Assembly: GCF_014191305.1 (NCBI RefSeq)
Contig: NZ_JACHWJ010000003.1
Span: 434,001 to 498,000 of the forward strand
Source: Pseudoclavibacter helvolus
GTDB lineage: Bacteria > Actinomycetota > Actinomycetes > Actinomycetales > Microbacteriaceae
Length of the DNA stretch: 64,000 bases
Reading direction: 5' to 3'
Under the pieces are notes generated by a model. The model was not told the origin of the DNA, made no database searches, and saw nothing but the letters and a program-made list of their open reading frames with translations. This document shows positions 58,848 through 64,000 of this stretch, one piece after another. Within the stretch, counting starts at the first letter, position 1. Each line of letters opens with the position of its first letter. Made by a program: the position numbers and the translations under genes.

Positions 58848-58853
58848 AAGCTA
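58848..58853 (-). promoter_or_regulatory. -10 element, leaderless start
   Basis: TAGCTT on the minus strand, then 6 nt (GGACGC) and ATG 58841. Confidence 0.5.
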
Positions 58854-58960
58854 CGCGCGCAGACCCGAGCGAGGGAGGTCCCGCGAGTACCTGCCCAGAA
58901 CTCAGCGCTTTCTCCCCGGCCGGATCTGCGCCGGAGGCCGAGGCTTCCGGAGGCTGACCC

Positions 58961-59857
58961 TCAGCTTGAGAGCTTGACCTGCCCGCGGCGCGCGGCCTCG
59001 GCGATCTCCGCCATGACGCCGTCAGGCTCATGATCGAGCGGGAGTGTGTCCGGGTCGAGGACGCCGTCGAGCTCGCCATCCGCATCGCGGCGAAGGGCGG
59101 CGAAGAGCGGATCCAGATCCGTTTGCCGGGGACCGCGCTCGGCGACGAGCTCGAGCGTCTTCGGGTTCGCCGCCGCCGACGTCAAGCTCTCGACGAGCAC
59201 CCGCGCGATCTGCGAGCGAGCGACCCAGCCGTCCTCCGGCGAGCCAGCGCGCCGCGTATCGCCTTGCAGGAACAGCAGTTCGGGATGCGCGGCTGCGCCC
59301 TCGTCGAACCACCCTGGACGCACGATGGTGAAGTCGTTGCCGCTCGCGCGCACGAGGCGCTCGGCACGACGCTTCCAGTCGTGTGACTGCGACGCCCGGT
59401 TGTAGGCACCGTCGTGCACGGTCACGCCGATCGACGTCATGAGGGCGATGCGGACGCGCCGCCTGCCGAGCGCTTCGAGGGTCGCGCGGACGATGCCGTA
59501 GTCGATTGCTTCTGCCTCGCCAAGGCCACCGTGCCCACCGTGGGTGAAGACGACGGCGTCGATGTCTGCCACGGCGTGCTTCAGGAAATCGACATCGCTC
59601 GCGTCCCCGACGGCGAGCTCGGCCGACTGGTCGAGGATGCGGTCGGCACGCGACCGGTCGCGCACGAGCGCCCTGGTCTGATGGCCGGCGGCGATGGATG
59701 CGGCGACCGCGTGGCGGCCGACGCTTCCGGTCGCTCCGATGATGAGTACTCGCTTGGTGCTTGCTTTCGTTTCGTGAGTCGGTTCAGGCGTGATCGGAGG
59801 CGTTCGCGGCTGTCTGTCGCGGCTCGGATGGCGCGACTCGGGCTGGGCCCCGTCCAA
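58961..59857 (-). CDS. NmrA/atypical SDR NAD(P)-binding protein, start uncertain
   Basis: An atypical short-chain reductase: VLIIGATGSVGRHAVAA cofactor motif, RALVRDRSRADRIL, VVFTHGGHGG, MTSIGVTVHDGAYNR and FTIVRPGWFDEG. The core starts at about 59754. No ATG or GTG precedes it in frame; the only initiation codon is TTG at 59857, inside a palindromic repeat, which would add ~35 disordered residues. Either that TTG is used, or the original start was lost and the gene is damaged. Substrate unknown; possibly a redox sensor or quinone reductase. Confidence 0.7.
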   Translation of the reverse strand: MDGAQPESRHPSRDRQPRTPPITPEPTHETKASTKRVLIIGATGSVGRHAVAASIAAGHQTRALVRDRSRADRILDQSAELAVGDASDVDFLKHAVADIDAVVFTHGGHGGLGEAEAIDYGIVRATLEALGRRRVRIALMTSIGVTVHDGAYNRASQSHDWKRRAERLVRASGNDFTIVRPGWFDEGAAAHPELLFLQGDTRRAGSPEDGWVARSQIARVLVESLTSAAANPKTLELVAERGPRQTDLDPLFAALRRDADGELDGVLDPDTLPLDHEPDGVMAEIAEAARRGQVKLSS

Positions 59858-59927
59858 TTTCCGTGACGAAATCGACTAGATCGCTCGTTTCGGGCGCGCC
59901 GGCGCAATCGCGTCACGGAAGTTGGAC
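59852..59927. repeat. Palindromic intergenic repeat (copy at 59.9 kb)
   Basis: GTCCAATTTCCGTGACG at the left and CGTCACGGAAGTTGGAC at the right: 17-bp arms with one mismatch, total 76 bp. The TTG that begins the NmrA-like frame lies within the left arm. Confidence 0.85.
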
Positions 59928-59987
59928 ACTCGCGGAGGCGCAGCGCCGCGACCTCGGTTCAGGAGCGAGGCGGGACCGGACTCGAGA

Positions 59988-60872
59988 TCAGGCCTCCGGG
60001 ATGGGGCGGCCGTACGCCTCGAGCGTCAGCGACTCGGGCTCTGGCCCGCGGCGCACGCCCTTGTCGAGCGCGTCGATCTGCGAGACCTCGTCGGCGGTGA
60101 GCTCGAAGTCGAAGATGTCGAAGTTCTCGGCGATGCGGTGCGGTTTGACCGACTTCGGGATCACCGAGCGGCCCTCCTGCACGTGCCAGCGCAGCATGAC
60201 CTGCGCTGGGCTCTTGCCGTGTGCCTCCGCGATCGCCGTGATCGTGGGGTCTTCGAGGGTGCTGCCGCCGTCGCCGTCGCGGTAGAACGTGATGCCGCCG
60301 ATGGGCGACCAGGCCTGGTTGAGGATGTCGTGGCGCGCATCCGCTGCCTGCAGTTCCTTCTGCTGGAAGTAGGGATGCAGCTCGATCTGGTTGACGGCCG
60401 GTACGACGTCGGTCGCCTCGAGCAGGGAGGCGAGGTGGTCTGGCATGAAGTTGCTCACGCCGATCGCGCGGACCTTGCCGTCGGCGAGCAGGCGCTCGAG
60501 GGCGCGGTAGGCGCGGAGCGTCTTCTCCCAAGCTGTGGGGAGGGGCTGGTGCAGGATCAGCAGGTCGATCTGCTCGACGCCGAGCTTGGCCGCCGACTTC
60601 TCGAAGCCGTGGAGTGTCTCGTCGTAGCCGTAGTCGCTGATCCAGATCTTGGTCTCGATGAAGATCTCGTCGCGGGGGAGGCCGGATGTGGCGATCGCCT
60701 GTCCGACCTCGCGTTCGTTCCCGTAGGCGGCGGCCGTGTCGATGTGTCGGTAGCCGACGCGCAGCGCCTCGGTGACGGCCGCGGCCGTTTCGTCCGGCGC
60801 CGACTGGAAGACGCCGAAGCCGATGGCGGGTAGCTCGACTCCGTTGTTCAGGGTCAGGTTCGTGATGCTCAT
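59988..60872 (-). CDS. Aldo/keto reductase
   Basis: A 294-residue (beta/alpha)8 NADPH-dependent reductase. The catalytic tetrad is visible: Asp and Tyr in HIDTAAAYGNE, Lys in ETKIW and His in LILHQP. IGVSNFMPDHLASLL and SVIPKSVKPHRIAEN bind NADPH. Close in plan to 2,5-diketo-gluconate reductases. ATG 60872 has no strong ribosome site; the long upstream extension lies in a palindromic repeat and promoter DNA. Divergent from the sorbitol PTS operon, but with different regulation signals. Confidence 0.93.
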   Translation of the reverse strand: MSITNLTLNNGVELPAIGFGVFQSAPDETAAAVTEALRVGYRHIDTAAAYGNEREVGQAIATSGLPRDEIFIETKIWISDYGYDETLHGFEKSAAKLGVEQIDLLILHQPLPTAWEKTLRAYRALERLLADGKVRAIGVSNFMPDHLASLLEATDVVPAVNQIELHPYFQQKELQAADARHDILNQAWSPIGGITFYRDGDGGSTLEDPTITAIAEAHGKSPAQVMLRWHVQEGRSVIPKSVKPHRIAENFDIFDFELTADEVSQIDALDKGVRRGPEPESLTLEAYGRPIPEA

Positions 60873-60939
60873 GCTCAGAACGCTACGTCTCCGGGCCGAG
60901 AGGAGACAGGTTCTGTCAGGGCCCGTCAGTCGACAAGGA

Positions 60940-61017
60940 TGGCCAACTTCTGTGATGTGGGGGCGGCGGATGCGCGCTCGGCGGCTCGCAGAGCGGTTGC
61001 GTCCCGCAAGTTGGTCA
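60940..61017. repeat. Palindromic intergenic repeat (copy at 60.9 kb)
   Basis: TGGCCAACTT (60940-60949) and AAGTTGGTCA (61008-61017), 9 of 10 bp pairing, 78 bp in all, with weaker pairing inward. It ends just before the PTS promoter. Confidence 0.7.
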
Positions 61018-61025
61018 ATTCCCTC

Positions 61026-61100
61026 TTGCGTGCCTCGTCGGTCCTGCCTACACTTCACGCAGGTGCACAAACGATCAGATCTATTTGCAACTTCGTGCAC
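61026..61100 (+). promoter_or_regulatory. Promoter and operator of the glucitol PTS operon
   Basis: TTGCGT (61026-61031), a 17-bp spacer and TACACT (61049-61054). Just downstream GTGCACAAA (61063-61071) and TTCGTGCAC (61092-61100) form a 38-bp inverted repeat around ACGATCAGATCT. A repressor binding here would block the early transcript; a SorC/DeoR- or GntR-type regulator is likely, but its gene is not in the window. Confidence 0.65.
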
Positions 61101-61123
61101 ACCCCCGACAAAGGAGTCAGAAC

Positions 61124-61216
61124 ATGCGGTTTAAGTCGCCGCTCGCCGCCCATGCGGCCAGCACCATCGAGCACAGCTCGGTGACCACGTCGGGAGGGCA
61201 GCCGGCATGGAAGTAA
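61124..61216 (+). CDS. 30-codon leader ORF overlapping srlA
   Basis: MRFKSPLAAHAAS is the start of a 30-residue reading frame with the strongest ribosome site in the region (AAAGGAG, 7 nt before ATG 61124). It ends at TAA 61214-61216, 10 nt inside srlA, in a different frame. Its layout fits a leader peptide that couples ribosome arrival to srlA initiation at ATG 61207, which has its own GGGAGGG. No family similarity; could also be fortuitous. Confidence 0.5.
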   Translation: MRFKSPLAAHAASTIEHSSVTTSGGQPAWK

Positions 61217-61809
61217 TCACCTGGATCGCCGAGAACTTCATCGGCCTCTTCAATGCCTCCGCCGAGAGCCTCATGGGTCTCATCACGGGCATCCTCCCTC
61301 TCCTTCTCGTGCTGCTCACGGCAATGTACGCCGTGACCACGTGGATCGGCGAGGAGCGCGTCACGCGCGCCGTCCGCTGGGCGGGCAAGTACGCGATCAC
61401 GCGCTACACGGTCATGCCGATCATCGCCGTCATCATGCTGACGAACCCCATGGCGTACACGTTCGGTCGCTTCCTCCCCGAACGCTACAAGCCGGCCTTC
61501 TACGACTCCGCGGTGTCGTTTGTGCACCCGGTCACGGCGTTCCTTCCGCACGCCAACGCTGGTGAGCTGTTCGTCTGGACGGGCATCTCCGCCGGCGTCC
61601 TCGCCATCGCGCCAGACAAGTACGCGACGCTCGCTGCCCTCTACTTCATGGTCGGCATCGTCGTCATCTTCATCCGCGGTATAACCACGCAGTGGATCAC
61701 GAGGATCCTCATCAAGCGCGGTGGCCACGAGGCGACGTTCGCTCGCTTCGACGAGATGTACGCACAGGGCCACCTCCAGGGCTCCAAGACCGAAGGTGGT
61801 GTCCTGTGA
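61207..61809 (+). CDS. srlA: PTS glucitol/sorbitol transporter subunit IIC (GutA/SrlA)
   Basis: The membrane channel part of the glucitol phosphotransferase system. A 200-residue protein with several hydrophobic segments: LIGLF-like start (IAENFIGLFNASAESLMGLI), LPLLLVLLTAMYAVTTWIG, and the conserved TNPMAYTFGRFLPERYKPAF. Glucitol permeases split IIC from IIB/IIC2, as seen here. Length and order srlA-srlE-srlB-gutM follow the enteric gut operon. Its stop overlaps the srlE start (GTGA). Confidence 0.95.
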   Translation: MEVITWIAENFIGLFNASAESLMGLITGILPLLLVLLTAMYAVTTWIGEERVTRAVRWAGKYAITRYTVMPIIAVIMLTNPMAYTFGRFLPERYKPAFYDSAVSFVHPVTAFLPHANAGELFVWTGISAGVLAIAPDKYATLAALYFMVGIVVIFIRGITTQWITRILIKRGGHEATFARFDEMYAQGHLQGSKTEGGVL

Positions 61810-62885
61810 GCACAGACGCTGAGAACACGAACGCCGGCGCTGCTGAGAACGCCAGCGCAGGCACGACCGACTACAAGGGCGTCAAGGTCAACCGTGGCCG
61901 CGGCGGCTGGGGCGACGGCCTGACCCTTGTCCCGAACGCCGAGAAGAACATCGTCCTCTCGGTCACCGGCGGCGGGATCCACCCCGTCGCGCAGAAGATC
62001 GCTGAGCTGACGGGCGCCGAAGCGGTCGACGGCTTCAAGAACAACGTGCCTGACGCGAACGTGCTCTGCGCGGTCATCAACTGCGGCGGCACGGCGCGCA
62101 TCGGCGTCTACCCGAAGAAGCGCATCCCGACCGTGGATGTGTACCCGGGAGAACCTGGCGGCCCGCTCGCCCAGTTCATCACCGAGGACATCTTCGTCTC
62201 CGACGTCGCGCCCCGCGACGTGGTTGCGCTCGACGCAGAGGCAACCGCAGCGGCCGGCGCACCGGCCGCGGCTACGGCACCGGCGCAGAGCCCGGAGGAG
62301 ATCGCAGCGAAGGCCAAGGCGGATGCACGCGCCAGGGTTGCAGCTCAAGGAAGCGGATTCACGGGCTTCGTCGTGAAGTTCGGTAACGCCATCGGCTACT
62401 TCATCAACACGCTGCTCTCGTCTGGCCGCCAGGCGATCAAGCTCACGCTGAACACGATCCTGCCGTTCATGGCGTACGTCTCGCTCCTCATCGGAGTCGT
62501 CACGTACACGGGCGCTTCCGACTTCATCGCCAACGCGGTGTCGCCGCTCGCGTCGAACCCGATCGGCCTGATCCTGCTCGGCGTCATCACGGGCCTCCCG
62601 TTCCTGTCGCCGATCCTCGGCCCCGGCGCCGCGATCGCCCAGGTCGTCGGTGTGCTCATGGGAACGCAGATCGCAGCGGGCGCCCTGCCCGTGCAGTACG
62701 CGTTGCCGACGCTCTTCGCGGTCAACGGTCAGGTCGGCTGCGACTTCATCCCCGTCGGGCTCTCCCTTGGTGAGGCAGAACCCGAGACGGTCGCGGTCGG
62801 TGTCCCTGCCGTGCTCTTCTCCAGGCAGATCACGTCGCCCCTCGCGGTTGTGCTCGCCTACTTCGCCTCCTTCCTCCTCATCTAG
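61806..62885 (+). CDS. srlE: PTS glucitol/sorbitol transporter subunit IIB/IIC2 (SrlE)
   Basis: A 359-residue protein: an N-terminal ~30-residue tail, a IIB domain with the phospho-accepting Cys in AVINCGGTARIGVYPKK, an Ala/Pro linker, and a membrane half with PFMAYVSLLIGVVTYTG, GLPFLSPILGPGAAIAQ and FAVNGQVGCDFIPVGLSLGE. It takes phosphate from IIA and passes it to incoming glucitol. GTG 61806 overlaps the srlA stop. Confidence 0.95.
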   Translation: MSTDAENTNAGAAENASAGTTDYKGVKVNRGRGGWGDGLTLVPNAEKNIVLSVTGGGIHPVAQKIAELTGAEAVDGFKNNVPDANVLCAVINCGGTARIGVYPKKRIPTVDVYPGEPGGPLAQFITEDIFVSDVAPRDVVALDAEATAAAGAPAAATAPAQSPEEIAAKAKADARARVAAQGSGFTGFVVKFGNAIGYFINTLLSSGRQAIKLTLNTILPFMAYVSLLIGVVTYTGASDFIANAVSPLASNPIGLILLGVITGLPFLSPILGPGAAIAQVVGVLMGTQIAAGALPVQYALPTLFAVNGQVGCDFIPVGLSLGEAEPETVAVGVPAVLFSRQITSPLAVVLAYFASFLLI

Positions 62886-62977
62886 GTGGTGCCGGGCGGG
62901 CCGCACCCCGGCCCGCCCGCGCATCCACCACTGAACTTCGCACTCTCCGCCGGTCAACGGCAAGAAAGGACCACAAC

Positions 62978-63352
62978 GTGTCCACGACCATCTGGCAGTC
63001 AGAAATCGCACGCATCGGACCCGACGCGAACGACATGTTCGAGGGCGGCGTCTACATCCTGTTCGGCGAGCCCGTGCCGGACGCCCTCGCCGAAGTCAGC
63101 CTCGTGCACAAGGGTCACATGGGCGAGTTCGTGCCGGTCAAGGCCGGTGACGAGTTCGTGCTCGGCGACGAGGCCGTCACGATCACGGCGGTCGGCGACC
63201 TCGCCAACCCGAACCTGCAGGAGCTTGGGCACGTTGTGCTGTACCTGAACGCGGAGGACACCGCGCTCCTCCCCGGCGCCATCCAGGCGACCGGCACCCT
63301 TTCCACACCAACCGAGGGCGCATTCGTGAGCGTGCGCCGGAACGAGGTCTAG
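62978..63352 (+). CDS. srlB: PTS glucitol/sorbitol transporter subunit IIA (SrlB)
   Basis: A 124-residue cytoplasmic phosphocarrier. The GutB-type IIA pattern is present: ARIGPDANDMFEGGVYILFG, the HKGHMGEF region and ELGHVVLYLNAE, with conserved histidines, one of which should receive phosphate from HPr. GTG start with AAAGGA upstream; 92 nt after srlE. Confidence 0.93.
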   Translation: MSTTIWQSEIARIGPDANDMFEGGVYILFGEPVPDALAEVSLVHKGHMGEFVPVKAGDEFVLGDEAVTITAVGDLANPNLQELGHVVLYLNAEDTALLPGAIQATGTLSTPTEGAFVSVRRNEV

Positions 63353-63355
63353 ATC

Positions 63356-63838
63356 ATGGACTGGAGATTCCCGGCCGTACTGGTTCTCGCGCTTGTCCTG
63401 AGCATGGTCATGTCCGGCGTGCAGATGCGCGCCTACATGGCCCAGGTCAACGAGATCGCCAAGGCGAACGCGGGCAAGAACCTGAACCTCGTCAGCGGAC
63501 GCGGCAAGGGTGCCTTCCGCGGCGCGATCGCCGTGCTGCTCGTCGACCCGACCACGCTCGAGGTCGTCGAGGCCCGCGCGCTCGTCGGGTTCAGTGTGTT
63601 TGGCCGCCTCAAGCCCGCCCCCGAACTCGAGGGGCCGCTCAAGACGGTCTACGACCGCGCAGAAGCCCGCCACAAGCACCTCGGAACCGCCGTGCGCCAG
63701 GCGATCAGCATGCTGCCCCACAAGGTGCGCGCGCAGGTCACGCTGCCACCGGCCAAGAGCAAGAAGCGCGGGCAGCCCACCGCGGTCAAGGGCGCGGCCC
63801 CGAAGCAGTTCGCCGGCCTCTCTCACATCAGCAACTAG
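63356..63838 (+). CDS. gutM: GutM-family glucitol operon protein
   Basis: A 160-residue protein with an N-terminal membrane helix (FPAVLVLALVLSMVMSGVQM) and a conserved soluble part: NAGKNLNLVSGRGKGAFRGA, TTLEVVEARALVGFSVFGR. In enteric bacteria GutM activates the glucitol operon; the family's membrane anchor makes direct DNA binding uncertain. The basic C-terminal tail (KSKKRGQP) may contact nucleic acid or the membrane. It starts 3 nt after srlB and is part of the same operon. Confidence 0.9.
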   Translation: MDWRFPAVLVLALVLSMVMSGVQMRAYMAQVNEIAKANAGKNLNLVSGRGKGAFRGAIAVLLVDPTTLEVVEARALVGFSVFGRLKPAPELEGPLKTVYDRAEARHKHLGTAVRQAISMLPHKVRAQVTLPPAKSKKRGQPTAVKGAAPKQFAGLSHISN

Positions 63839-63872
63839 TCCTCCCCACGAACGAAGCACAAAAGGAACGCAC

Positions 63873-64000
63873 ATGAACTACACGCAGCGCCTCATCCAGC
63901 GCGAAGCAGAGCTTGGCCGCCCCATCCGCGTCGGCGTCGTGGGGGCGGGCCAGATGGGCTCGGGCCTCATCGCCCAGATCGAACGCGCGAAAGGCATGGA
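63873..64000 (+). CDS. NAD(P)-binding homoserine-dehydrogenase-like/SAF protein, 3' end outside the window
   Basis: Only 42 codons are visible: an amphipathic lead (MNYTQRLIQREAELGRPI) and a Rossmann motif VGVVGAGQMGSGLIAQIE. Proteins of this type, with a homoserine-dehydrogenase-like NAD domain and a SAF domain, recur in actinobacterial sorbitol PTS operons. AAAGGA precedes ATG 63873, 34 nt after gutM. A role in converting glucitol or its phosphate product is likely but not shown here. Confidence 0.75.
   Translation, partial: MNYTQRLIQREAELGRPIRVGVVGAGQMGSGLIAQIERAKGM

Noticed and set aside
1-64000. tRNA, rRNA, tmRNA or RNase P RNA genes
   Set aside because: No cloverleaf with a T-loop-like sequence or conserved RNA core was recognised on either strand in the intergenic regions.

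Overview
The window is high-GC DNA (roughly two thirds G+C by eye) with GTG/ATG starts and very frequent GGATGC/GCATCC words. It also carries actinobacterial marker families: a DUF3151 protein next to purA, a DIP1984 protein, a GNAT next to Ohr, and a 13E12-type HNH endonuclease. This suits an actinobacterium, most likely of the Microbacteriaceae; the family assignment is inference. At least fifteen genes start 6-7 nt after a TANNNT hexamer with no Shine-Dalgarno site, so leaderless transcription looks common here. No rRNA, tRNA or CRISPR array was seen.

Layout. 1-3.1 kb: the end of an AAA ATPase, then a leftward SDR/SnoaL-like/SnoaL-like operon divergent from a MarR regulator; the gap holds a 22-bp tandem array and a palindrome. 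4-10.6 kb: housekeeping genes (thioesterase, DUF3151, purA, a hydrolase, CYTH-CHAD, a PNPOx-like protein). 10.6-18.1 kb: a carbohydrate module made of a ROK regulator divergent from an RbsA/RbsC/RbsB-type ABC importer, followed by a Gfo/Idh/MocA oxidoreductase and a TIM-barrel sugar isomerase. 18.1-26.7 kb: AsnC regulator/YitT pair, GNAT, ohr-deoC, a cation efflux protein coupled to a GntR regulator, chorismate mutase, and a C-S lyase divergent from metY.

27.3-30.2 kb is a 13E12 HNH endonuclease gene split by a complete IS3-family element. The 3-bp target duplication (AAG) is visible, and removing the element restores the reading frame exactly; the gene also carries an independent one-base frameshift. 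30.4-38.5 kb: CGNR regulator, small proteins, a lipoprotein gene broken by an amber codon, a class V aminotransferase, thrE, an alcohol dehydrogenase and a second MocA-type oxidoreductase. 38.6-45 kb: a UvrA-like drug-resistance ABC protein, the ribulose monophosphate pair hxlA-hxlB divergent from a histidine-kinase-like ATPase/LuxR regulator, then a decayed stretch with remnants of an osmoprotectant ABC ATPase and an alcohol dehydrogenase around an intact NADP-binding reductase.

45-52 kb: a Tat-exported dioxygenase-like lipoprotein with its own tatA, then a translationally coupled three-gene operon (PaaK-like adenylate-forming ligase, a multidomain YghO/GNAT-like acyltransferase, an Acg-type flavin reductase). 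That operon is the strongest candidate here for an undescribed pathway. 52-61 kb: membrane proteins (one FUSC), a repeat-rich 750-bp gap, an alcohol dehydrogenase, a broken MFS exporter gene plus cupin, an XRE/MmyB regulator, an NmrA-like protein and an aldo/keto reductase. 61-64 kb: a glucitol/sorbitol PTS operon (srlA-srlE-srlB-gutM and the start of an NAD-binding protein) behind a promoter with an apparent operator and a 30-codon leader ORF that overlaps srlA.

A family of about 70-78-bp palindromic intergenic repeats with CCAACTT...AAGTTGG ends recurs at 8.3, 54.1-54.4, 59.9 and 60.9 kb. At 54 kb its terminal 21 bp appears amplified into a tandem array.
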